From positions 1 through 57,783 of the forward strand of contig DXDA01000049.1 of the NCBI GenBank assembly GCA_019115745.1: a stretch of 57,783 nt of DNA. Direction: 5' to 3'. Under the pieces are notes generated by a model. That model was not told where the DNA came from, ran no database searches, and saw only the letters and a list, made by a program, of their open reading frames with translations. The position numbers and the translations under genes are program-made. Origin of the DNA: Candidatus Alistipes intestinigallinarum (GTDB lineage: Bacteria > Bacteroidota > Bacteroidia > Bacteroidales > Rikenellaceae). Below, piece by piece: positions 18,764 through 26,057 of the stretch (position 1 is its first letter; the number at the start of each line of letters is the position of its first letter).

Positions 18764-20752
18764 ATGCGCAAATTCATCATCGTCCTTCTGGCGGGAATCG
18801 CACTGATGTGCACCCCCGACGCCCACGCCCAGTACAACCGGGAATACTTCTTCTGGATGGGCCGTTCGTGCATGATGAACAACGACTACCAGGAGGCGAT
18901 CCGCACGCTCAACACCCTGCTGCGGTTCGATGAGGACGCCTTCGAGGGTTACTTCCTGCGCGGCATTGCCAAATACAACCTCGACGACCTGCTGGGGGCC
19001 GAGGAGGACTTCTCGACGGCCATCCGCCTCAACCCCGTCTATACGCAGGCCTACACCTACCGGGCCATCACCCGCTCGCGTCTGGGGAACTACGACGACG
19101 CCCTGCAGGATTTCCGCGAAGCCATCGAGCTCCGGCCCGACCTTCCCGGACCCTACTACAGCCGCGGTGTCACGCGTCTGCTGAACCAGCAGTTCAAGGA
19201 GGCCATCGAGGATTTCGACAAGTTCATCCGCCAGGAGAACAAGGTGGCCGACGCCTTCATCTGCCGCGGCCTGAGCTACCTCCACCTCAAGGACACCACG
19301 CAGGCTTACGAGAACTTCAATACCGCCATCCGCACCAACCGCGAAAACCCCAACGGGTACAACCGCCGCGGAGGGCTCTATCTCGACCAGGAGCGCTACC
19401 AGGAGGCCGAGGCCGACTTCAACAAGGCCATCGAGTGCGACTCCACCTATCTGCTCTCGTTCTTCAACCGTGCGCTGGTCTACAACGCCACGAACCGTCC
19501 GATGCTGGCCCTGGCGGACTTCGACCGCGTGATCCAGCTCGACTGGACCAACTCGCTGACCTATTTCAACCGGGCCATGCTCCGGACCCAGATCGGCGAC
19601 TACAACCGCGCACTGGAGGATTACGACCGCGTGGCGCTCTACTCGCCGAACAACGTCCTGGTCTACTACAACCGCGCCGGGGTGCACGCCCAGTTGGGTG
19701 AGATCGAGGAGGCCGTCAAGGACTACACCTCGGCCATCGAACTCTACCCCGACTTTGCCAACGCCTACATCTACCGCGGACGCCTGCGCGAACTCCTCCA
19801 GGATCCCAAAGGGGCCCGGAGCGACCGCGAAACCGCCCAGCGGAAGATTGCCGAATACCGTTCGCGCCTGAGCGACAGCACCTATTCGATCTTCGCCGAC
19901 ACCACCCAGCGCTTCGACCGCCTGCTGTCGTTCGACAGCAAGTTCGCCGGGAGCAGCTTCGACCGTATCACGGGCCACAACGGCGGTCACGAAGAGATGC
20001 GCCTGCTGCCGCTGTTCAAGTTCACGCTCATGCGTCCCGACACGCTGCCCGAGGTCCGGCCCTACCGCCTGCAGCGCATCGAGGACTTCAGGAAGCGGAT
20101 CGGCAACGAATACCTCACCCTTTCGTGCCGCGAGAGCAACATCGCACCCGACACGCTCGTGATGCTCGACAAGGAGTATGCCCTGCGGCTCAAGAACGGC
20201 GACACGTCGTGGACCCGGCTCTTCGAACGGGGTGTCTCGCAGGCCCTCATCAAGCAGTACACCAATTCGGTGAACACCTTCTCGACGGCCATCGAGCTCA
20301 ATCCCTCGAATCCGTTCCTCTACCTGAACCGCTCGACGACCCGCGCCGAGATGATCGACTTCATCTCCTCGATCGACAACTCCTACCAGCGGATCTCGAT
20401 CGATTCGGACCCCGCAAACCGGCTGAACAACAACTCGAAGCGGACGTACAGCTACGACGAGGCCGTGGCCGATCTGAACAAGGCCGTGAAGCTCTTCCCC
20501 GACTTCGCCGAGGCCTACTACAACCGCGCCAACCTGCAGGCGCTCTCGGGGAGCCTTCCCGAAGCCTACGAGGACTACTCGAAGGCCATCGAGCTGAACC
20601 CCTCCTTCGCCGAGGCCTACTACAACCGCGGCGTGATCCAGATCTTCATGAAGGATACCCGCAAGGGGTGCCTCGACCTCTCGAAAGCCGGCGAACTCGG
20701 CATCCTCGAAGCCTACGAGGTCCTCAAACGCTACGCACATCTCGAAGACTAA
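18764..20752 (+). CDS. Large secreted TPR-repeat protein
   Basis: 663 residues with a signal peptide (MRKFIIVLLAGIALMCTPDAHAQ). The start was chosen for that signal; an upstream ATG at 18707 adds a charged, improbable leader. Almost the whole mature protein is tetratricopeptide repeats of the type AYYNRANLQALSGSLPEAYE DYSKAIELNP. I count about nine in an N-terminal block (residues about 25-345) and three or four more in a C-terminal block (about 485-660), separated by a non-repeat linker of some 130 residues. TPRs bind proteins; periplasmic location is inferred from the signal. Common in Bacteroidetes, with no assigned reaction. Confidence 0.85.
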   Translation: MRKFIIVLLAGIALMCTPDAHAQYNREYFFWMGRSCMMNNDYQEAIRTLNTLLRFDEDAFEGYFLRGIAKYNLDDLLGAEEDFSTAIRLNPVYTQAYTYRAITRSRLGNYDDALQDFREAIELRPDLPGPYYSRGVTRLLNQQFKEAIEDFDKFIRQENKVADAFICRGLSYLHLKDTTQAYENFNTAIRTNRENPNGYNRRGGLYLDQERYQEAEADFNKAIECDSTYLLSFFNRALVYNATNRPMLALADFDRVIQLDWTNSLTYFNRAMLRTQIGDYNRALEDYDRVALYSPNNVLVYYNRAGVHAQLGEIEEAVKDYTSAIELYPDFANAYIYRGRLRELLQDPKGARSDRETAQRKIAEYRSRLSDSTYSIFADTTQRFDRLLSFDSKFAGSSFDRITGHNGGHEEMRLLPLFKFTLMRPDTLPEVRPYRLQRIEDFRKRIGNEYLTLSCRESNIAPDTLVMLDKEYALRLKNGDTSWTRLFERGVSQALIKQYTNSVNTFSTAIELNPSNPFLYLNRSTTRAEMIDFISSIDNSYQRISIDSDPANRLNNNSKRTYSYDEAVADLNKAVKLFPDFAEAYYNRANLQALSGSLPEAYEDYSKAIELNPSFAEAYYNRGVIQIFMKDTRKGCLDLSKAGELGILEAYEVLKRYAHLED

Positions 20753-20769
20753 TTCAAATCACATAACCC

Positions 20770-22140
20770 ATGACAGCAACTATCCAACGCAAACTCAACG
20801 ATTCGCCTGCGGCACGATGGACGGCGCTGATCCTCATCGCCCTGATGATGTTCTTCGGCTATATGTTCGTCGATGTGATGTCGCCGCTCAAATCCCTCAT
20901 CGAAACCGCCCGCGGATGGGACAGCGGGACGTTCGGGACCTATGCCGCTTCGGAATACTTCCTCAACGTCTTCGTCTTCTTCCTGATCTTCGCCGGCATC
21001 ATCCTCGACAAGATGGGCATCCGCTTCACCGGACTGCTCTCGGCCTCGCTGATGGTCATCGGCGCCTCGATCAAGTTCGTCGGCATCTCCGACTGGTTCC
21101 AGACCACGTCCCTCTGCGCGTGGCTCGACAGTTGGTGGGTGGCATTCCCCGGGAGCGCCAAGATGGCCTCGCTGGGATTCATGATCTTCGGCTGCGGCTG
21201 CGAAATGGCCGGCACGACCGTCTCGAAAGCCATTGCCAAGTGGTTCGAAGGCAAGGAGATGGCCCTGGCCATGGGTCTCGAAATGGCCATCGCACGCCTG
21301 GGTGTCTTCGCCGTCATGTGGCTCTCGCCCATGATCTCCAACCACTTCGACAAGTCGGTCGTCGCTCCCGTAGCGTTCTGCACCGCCCTGCTGGTTGTCG
21401 GACTGCTCTGCTACACCGTCTTCGTCTACATGGACCGCAAACTCGACCGGCAGCTCATCGCCGCCGGAGAGCTCAAAGAGCAGAAATCCGACGATGAGGA
21501 GTTCCATGTCAAGGATCTGGGCATGATCTTCCGCAGCAAGATGTTCTGGCTCGTGGCGCTGCTGTGCGTGCTCTACTACTCGGCCATCTTCCCCTTCCAG
21601 CGCTACGCCCCCAACTTCCTCGAAGTGACCCTCCAGATCGACAACGAAGCGGCTTCGCGGCTCTTCAGTTGCTTCCCGATCCTGGCCATGATCCTCACGC
21701 CGTTCCTCGGGGCCATGCTCGATTTCCGCGGAAAGGGAGCCACGATGCTCATGGTCGGAGCCGTCATCATGATCGCCTGCCACCTGAGTTTTGCCTTCCT
21801 GCTGCCGGCCTTCCCGTCGAAAGGACTCGCCCTGCTGCTGGTCGTGACGCTCGGCGTCTCGTTCTCGCTCGTTCCCGCGGCGCTCTGGCCCTCGGTCCCG
21901 AAGATCATCGACGCCAAGATCCTCGGATCGGCCTACTGCCTGATCTTCTGGATCCAGAACGTCGGACTCTGCCTCGTGCCGCTGCTCATCGGCAAGGTCC
22001 TCGACGCAACGGGGGGCTATACGATACCGATGATCATCTTCTCGACCTTCGGCGTACTGGCCTTCATCTTCAGCTTCTACCTCAAGATCGAAGACCGCAA
22101 GAAGGGATACGGACTCGAATTGCCCAATATCAAGAAGTAG
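20770..22140 (+). CDS. Major facilitator superfamily transporter
   Basis: 456 residues with about twelve hydrophobic segments, beginning at TALILIALMMFFGYMFVDVM and ending at MIIFSTFGVLAFIFSFYL, with a charged middle loop (MDRKLDRQLIAAGELKEQKSDDEE) between the two six-helix halves. The family MFS call follows from topology and the GIILDKMGIRFTG loop after TM2, a version of the MFS motif A (GxLaDrxGrr). It has some likeness to the MFSD1 group of dipeptide carriers, which I cannot confirm by search. It is 17 bases after the TPR gene and has its own terminator, so it is the last gene of that unit. Substrate unknown. Confidence 0.8.
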   Translation: MTATIQRKLNDSPAARWTALILIALMMFFGYMFVDVMSPLKSLIETARGWDSGTFGTYAASEYFLNVFVFFLIFAGIILDKMGIRFTGLLSASLMVIGASIKFVGISDWFQTTSLCAWLDSWWVAFPGSAKMASLGFMIFGCGCEMAGTTVSKAIAKWFEGKEMALAMGLEMAIARLGVFAVMWLSPMISNHFDKSVVAPVAFCTALLVVGLLCYTVFVYMDRKLDRQLIAAGELKEQKSDDEEFHVKDLGMIFRSKMFWLVALLCVLYYSAIFPFQRYAPNFLEVTLQIDNEAASRLFSCFPILAMILTPFLGAMLDFRGKGATMLMVGAVIMIACHLSFAFLLPAFPSKGLALLLVVTLGVSFSLVPAALWPSVPKIIDAKILGSAYCLIFWIQNVGLCLVPLLIGKVLDATGGYTIPMIIFSTFGVLAFIFSFYLKIEDRKKGYGLELPNIKK

Positions 22141-22167
22141 CCCGGGCTACCTGAATAAATGAAGAAG

Positions 22168-22203
22168 AAAAACCCTGCCGGGAACATCCCGACAGGGTTT
22201 TTC
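22168..22203 (+). terminator. Terminator after the MFS gene (probably bidirectional)
   Basis: AAAAACCCTG and CGGG pair with CCCG and CAGGGTTTTT around one mismatch, with an ACAT-type loop, followed by Ts. It lies between convergent genes (MFS on plus, GT4 on minus) and its A-rich left arm would serve the minus-strand transcript. Confidence 0.85.
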
Positions 22204-22238
22204 GCAGATTGTTCGACAGGCGGGCGGACCGAACGGGC

Positions 22239-23381
22239 CTATTTCCCGGCCACCAACCCGTAGAGCTCCGTAATGCGGTTGCACATCTCCTCCCACGAGA
22301 AGCGGCGACGCTCCTCGACGCAGTTCAGGCGGAAACGGTCGAGCGAATCCCCTTCGTACATCCGTTCGATCGCCGCGGCAACCCCTTCGGCCGTCGGCGG
22401 GCAGACATACCCCACCCGACCGTCCGGAACGATCTCCGCCAGCCCCCCGACATCCGTAACGACCATCGGCACGCAGAACTGATAGGCGATTTGCGTCACA
22501 CCGCTCTGTGTGGCCGTCTTGTAGGGCTGGACAACGAAATCCGCCGCCGAAAAGTAGTATTTCACCTCCTCGTCCGGCACGAAGCGGTCGTGCAGCAACA
22601 CCTCATCCTGCAGGCCGTGGTCGGCAATCTGCTTCAGATAGGGCTCCTTCAACGTGTAGAACTCCCCGGCCACGATCAGCCGGCGGCCCTCCGTGCAGCC
22701 CTTCTGTTTGAGCGCCGCCCAGGCATCCAGCAGCAGGTCCAGCCCCTTGTAGTCGCGGATCAGCCCGAAAAAGAGCACATACCGCACCCCGGGATTCAGC
22801 CCCAGCCGCACGCAGGCCTCCGAACGTTCGACCCGTTCGCCGAAATTCTCGAACAGCGGGTGCGGCGAGAAGAGCGCCGGAACCAACGTATAGGCTGCGA
22901 GTTCGCGGTGAACCTGTTCGGACATGTAGATGAAGCCGTCGACCGAATGCAGAAAATAGCGGTTGAAGGGGCGGTCGATCAGGTGGGGTTCGTGGGGTTC
23001 GACATTGTCGATCTGGCACAGGACCTTCGTGTGGCCGTTGCGGCGGGCCAGGCGGGCAATCGTCCCGAAGCAGGGCGCCATGAAGGGCGTCCAGTACTTC
23101 ATCAGCACGAAATCCGGCCGTTCGCGGCCGATCCGGCGGCCGATCCGCCACCAGTTCAGCGGATTGACCGTATTGACGCACCGTGTGATGTGCAAATCGC
23201 CCGGAGCCGGGGTCGTCACCGTCTGGCTCTTCCCGGGGAAGAGCAGCGACGGGTATTGCAGCGTGAAGGTCCGGATGCCGACCTCCGCACCCCGGCGCTG
23301 GAACGTCCGCGCCAGGATCTCCAGAATCGATGCCAAACCGCCCCGATACGGGTGGGCGGGCCCCACAATGGTGATTTTCAT
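22239..23381 (-). CDS. GT4-family glycosyltransferase (GT-B fold)
   Basis: 380 residues. The start MKITIVGPAHPYRGGLAS was chosen because it gives the usual N-terminal Rossmann strand and GG loop; an upstream start would add an unrelated 14-residue leader. The C-terminal nucleotide-sugar domain has RYVLFFGLIRDYKGLDLLLD, then LIVAGEFY and a ...VVQPYKTATQSGVTQIAYQF segment at the position of the EX7E motif, though the usual glutamates are not both present. Cytosolic, transferring a sugar from a nucleotide donor to a cell-surface glycan; acceptor unknown. About 140 bases separate it from the thioesterase gene upstream. Confidence 0.88.
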   Translation of the reverse strand: MKITIVGPAHPYRGGLASILEILARTFQRRGAEVGIRTFTLQYPSLLFPGKSQTVTTPAPGDLHITRCVNTVNPLNWWRIGRRIGRERPDFVLMKYWTPFMAPCFGTIARLARRNGHTKVLCQIDNVEPHEPHLIDRPFNRYFLHSVDGFIYMSEQVHRELAAYTLVPALFSPHPLFENFGERVERSEACVRLGLNPGVRYVLFFGLIRDYKGLDLLLDAWAALKQKGCTEGRRLIVAGEFYTLKEPYLKQIADHGLQDEVLLHDRFVPDEEVKYYFSAADFVVQPYKTATQSGVTQIAYQFCVPMVVTDVGGLAEIVPDGRVGYVCPPTAEGVAAAIERMYEGDSLDRFRLNCVEERRRFSWEEMCNRITELYGLVAGK

Positions 23382-23519
23382 AGTTTGATACAGGTTATCG
23401 CCCCGGAGTCCGCACCAGCACACCTCCCAACCTTCGGTCCCACACGCCCCGTCCGCCCCGGGTCCTTTGGGCTCCCGGCCGAACGGAAAAGACCCGGCGG
23501 TGACCCGGGACGCATATGC

Positions 23520-24260
23520 TCAGGCCCGGTTTTCCTGCCACTCCACACCGGCACGGACCGCCGCCGTAGCACCGTCGGCCGAGATCTCGAACAGTGCCGA
23601 ACGATCCCGCAGCTCGCACCCCACGCTCAGCGTCTGCCCGAAGCGGCACTCCTTCAGGAAGTGGATGTCGAGCCGCACCGGAGCCTCGCACGTCAGCAGC
23701 TCCACCGGCAGCATGTCGAGCATCATCTCGATATAGCGCATCGTATTGACATGGCGGTTGAAGTCGATATCGCTGTAGACCACGCGGTGTTCGGTACGCT
23801 GCGTGGGCGTCACCGAGCGGATCTTGCGCGGCATGGCGGCCGGCGGCGGCACGGGAACCACCGCCTCCTCGTGTTCGCGCCCGACCCACGAGAGGTCCAC
23901 GGCCGAACGCGTCGTCAGGTCGATCATCGCCCACTGCGTCACGGCACGTCCGAATTCGCAGCCCGCGGCGTCGGTCAGCGTGAAGTTTCGGGTCGACAGC
24001 ACCCGGCCATAGTCGCTGATCCACGTCGCCACCGTATAATCCGTATACTGTTCGGGACGGCGGTCAATCTCGATGGCCATGCGCGAGAGCACCCACGAAT
24101 GGTTGTCGGCATTGAGCACATCCACCCCGAAACCCTTGCCGTAGGCGTCTACGCCCGCCGTATTGAGGATTGAAGAGCCCAGCGACGCCAGCGTCGCCCG
24201 CAACGTGAAGTCCACCTCCTGCGGCTCCACCCGGTAATTATAAAGCGATTTCTCTGCCAT
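23520..24260 (-). CDS. Acyl-ACP thioesterase (FatA/FatB-like)
   Basis: 246-residue double hotdog-fold protein that would release free fatty acids from acyl-ACP. N-terminal hotdog at about 10-130 (FTLRATLASLGSSILNTAGVD...) and C-terminal hotdog at 155-246. The C-terminal SDIDFNRHVNTMRYIEMMLD (residues 163-182) holds the conserved Asp-x-Asn-x-His catalytic pattern of acyl-ACP thioesterases (Asp166, Asn168, His170). Size fits the bacterial family. It is divergent from the membrane protein gene on the plus strand, sharing a 75-base promoter region. Probably co-transcribed with the GT4 gene. Confidence 0.92.
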   Translation of the reverse strand: MAEKSLYNYRVEPQEVDFTLRATLASLGSSILNTAGVDAYGKGFGVDVLNADNHSWVLSRMAIEIDRRPEQYTDYTVATWISDYGRVLSTRNFTLTDAAGCEFGRAVTQWAMIDLTTRSAVDLSWVGREHEEAVVPVPPPAAMPRKIRSVTPTQRTEHRVVYSDIDFNRHVNTMRYIEMMLDMLPVELLTCEAPVRLDIHFLKECRFGQTLSVGCELRDRSALFEISADGATAAVRAGVEWQENRA

Positions 24261-24278
24261 ATCCGCATTTTAATGTGA

Positions 24279-24286
24279 CAAAGATA
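24279..24286 (-). promoter_or_regulatory. -7 box of the acyl-ACP thioesterase gene
   Basis: CAAAGATA on plus reads TATCTTTG on minus, an exact -7 box, 18 bases before the start codon. No clear -33 TTG. Confidence 0.6.
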
Positions 24287-24297
24287 AAAAATTTCAC

Positions 24298-24305
24298 TAT
24301 ATTTG
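24298..24305 (+). promoter_or_regulatory. -7 box of the divergent membrane protein gene
   Basis: Exact TATATTTG, 30 bases before the ATG at 24336 and only 11 bases from the minus-strand box of the thioesterase gene. The two polymerases would compete for the same DNA. Confidence 0.55.
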
Positions 24306-24335
24306 TTCATATCGTTCATCTTAAAACCACACCTT

Positions 24336-24947
24336 ATGGAGACAAAAAAACTCGACTTCTCGACAACGCTGAAAGACGCGATTTCCATCGGTCTGAAGAA
24401 CGCACCTTCGGTCATCGCCGCCGTAGCCCTCTGGCTCATCACCATTTGGGTGCCCTACATCAACGTCGGAACGACCATTGCCATCACCCTGCTGCCCACC
24501 CAGTTGGCCAAGGGCGAAATCATCAACCCGCTGAGCATCTTCGAGAGCAAATACCGCCGGTACATGGGTGAATACTTCATCACCATGGGTCTGATGGTCT
24601 TCCCGATCCTCATCGGATTCATCTTCATGTTCGCACCGGCCATCGTGCTCTCGATCGCCTGGTCGCTCTCCTACTACTTCCTCATCGAGAAAGGCAAGAA
24701 CCCCATCCAGGCCATCAAGGCCTCGAACGATGCCACCTATGGCAGCAAGTGGATCATGTTCGCCGTCATGCTCGTCGTCGGCATCATCGCCGGTATCTTC
24801 CTGGCGATCTTCCGGGCCCTCTGCGACGCCATCAACGTGGGATTCATCACCTTCGTCGTGATGTTCGTCCTCTACGTCCTGATCATCTCGATCAACATGG
24901 CCGTCAACGCCTCCTTCTGGAAGCAGCTCAAGGACAACGTAGAGTAA
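24336..24947 (+). CDS. Integral membrane protein of unknown function
   Basis: 203 residues starting METKKLDFSTTLKDAISIGL. About four or five hydrophobic segments: VIAAVALWLITIWVPYI, YFITMGLMVFPILIGFIFMF / APAIVLSIAWSLSYYFLI, WIMFAVMLVVGIIAGIFLAI and FITFVVMFVLYVLIISINMA. The short amphipathic N-terminus, the GKNPIQAIKASNDATYG loop and the overall layout resemble the DUF975-like membrane proteins, but I cannot name a family with confidence. Monocistronic, with its own promoter and terminator. Confidence 0.75.
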   Translation: METKKLDFSTTLKDAISIGLKNAPSVIAAVALWLITIWVPYINVGTTIAITLLPTQLAKGEIINPLSIFESKYRRYMGEYFITMGLMVFPILIGFIFMFAPAIVLSIAWSLSYYFLIEKGKNPIQAIKASNDATYGSKWIMFAVMLVVGIIAGIFLAIFRALCDAINVGFITFVVMFVLYVLIISINMAVNASFWKQLKDNVE

Positions 24948-24966
24948 CTCCTCCGACCCAAAAAAC

Positions 24967-24998
24967 AAAGACGACCCGTTCGCGGGCCGTCTTTTTTT
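24967..24998 (+). terminator. Terminator with UUCG tetraloop
   Basis: AAAGACG(A)CCCG TTCG CGGG(C)CGTCTTT followed by TTTT. A very stable hairpin, 20 bases after the membrane protein stop. Confidence 0.9.
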
Positions 24999-25037
24999 GC
25001 GCCCGCTCGAAATTTATCGAAAAACGATAAATATTAT

Positions 25038-25066
25038 TTGTTTTTCGGAATTTTCTCGTATCTTTG
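25038..25066 (+). promoter_or_regulatory. Promoter of the DUF2975/HTH pair
   Basis: TTG at 25038-25040 and an exact TATCTTTG at 25059-25066, 18 bases apart. The box ends only 4 bases before the ATG at 25071, so that start would be leaderless; the ATG at 25092 would have a leader of about 20 bases. Confidence 0.7.
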
Positions 25067-25070
25067 CATT

Positions 25071-25802
25071 ATGAACCATTCCGAAAAAGCCATGCAGAAC
25101 AAAAAATCACTTCTCCAGCGGCTGCTGTTCCTTTACATCGCGCTGTTCCTGGTCATCGCCACGGGCCTTGTCCACAGCGTGCTGGGCTCCTTCGGCCGCG
25201 GAGCCGAAACCGGCATGGAGATGGGCGCCGAAATCGCCGAAAAACTCCAGCAAGGCAACCCGCGGATGATCTACCTGCTCGGCGACGTGCATATCCTCGA
25301 AACCCCCGAAAACAGCGACACGATCCGCATCGGATCGACCGAAATCAACCCCGTCGTCACGCGGCTCAACCTCATCGTCAATGAACCTGCCGACGGCCTG
25401 TCCCCTCTCGGCATCGTCTTCCGCTCGGTCGGAGGCAGCGCCTGGCTCTACTTCTTCGCGCTCTTCATCCCGCTGTTGCTGCTGGCCGTCATCATCCTGA
25501 TGATCATGATCATCCACTCGCTGCGGCGCTCGATCCGCGAAGAGCGGCCGCTCGACCCCCGCAACGTCTGGTACCTGCGCTCGATCGGCGTGCTGACCAT
25601 CCTCTCCGAACTGGCCAACAGCCTCCTGAGCCACACCATGAACCACCGTGCCGCCGAACTCCTCGCCAACAGCGGATTCGCGGTCGATACGTCGCTGCAC
25701 CTCTCCTACACCATGATCATCATGGGTATCCTGATCCTCTTCTCGGCCGAGGTCTTCGCCATCGGCCAGAACCTCAGCGAAGAACAGAAACTGACCATCT
25801 AA
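25071..25802 (+). CDS. DUF2975-family membrane protein
   Basis: 243 residues from the ATG at 25071 (MNHSEKAMQNKKS); the promoter position makes the ATG at 25092 (MQNKKSLLQRLLFLYIALFL) an equally good or better start. Four hydrophobic segments: LLFLYIALFLVIATGLVHSV, LYFFALFIPLLLLAVIILMIMI, a weaker one around VWYLRSIGVLTILSELANSL, and YTMIIMGILILFSAEVFAIG. The DUF2975 family is usually encoded directly before a small YozG-type HTH regulator, as here. The LYIxRSIGxLxI-like segment (WYLRSIGVLTILSELA) and the closing EVFAIGQNLSEEQKLTI are typical. Role unknown, probably sensing or envelope stress. Confidence 0.85.
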   Translation: MNHSEKAMQNKKSLLQRLLFLYIALFLVIATGLVHSVLGSFGRGAETGMEMGAEIAEKLQQGNPRMIYLLGDVHILETPENSDTIRIGSTEINPVVTRLNLIVNEPADGLSPLGIVFRSVGGSAWLYFFALFIPLLLLAVIILMIMIIHSLRRSIREERPLDPRNVWYLRSIGVLTILSELANSLLSHTMNHRAAELLANSGFAVDTSLHLSYTMIIMGILILFSAEVFAIGQNLSEEQKLTI

Positions 25803-25813
25803 ACACCGTCGAC

Positions 25814-26035
25814 ATGCCCATAATCATCAATATCGACGTCATGATGGCGAAACGCAAAATCTCGCTCGGCGAACTGGCCGAACGCGTCGATATCACCCCC
25901 GCCAACCTCTCGATCCTCAAGAACGGTAAGGCCCGCGCCATCCGCTTCTCGACGCTCGAAGCCATTTGCCGCGAACTCGACTGCCAGCCCGGCGACATCA
26001 TCGAGTATCGCCCCGACACCCCCGAAAACCAATAA
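25814..26035 (+). CDS. YozG-like XRE-family HTH transcriptional regulator
   Basis: 73-residue protein that is almost only a Cro/CI-type helix-turn-helix: MIxxIDVMMAKRKISLGELA then ERVDITPANLSILKNGKARA and LEAICRELDCQPGDIIEY. The start is 11 bases after the DUF2975 stop, so both are on one transcript. In this conserved pair the regulator is presumed to control its own operon with the membrane protein. Target DNA not evident. Confidence 0.9.
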   Translation: MPIIINIDVMMAKRKISLGELAERVDITPANLSILKNGKARAIRFSTLEAICRELDCQPGDIIEYRPDTPENQ

Positions 26036-26057
26036 ATCCCTAATAAACAACACTCGA

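Noticed and set aside
22209..24173. 654-codon plus-strand ORF opposite the GT4 and thioesterase genes
   Set aside because: Arg/His/Pro-rich shadow; both opposite-strand genes have clear family motifs.
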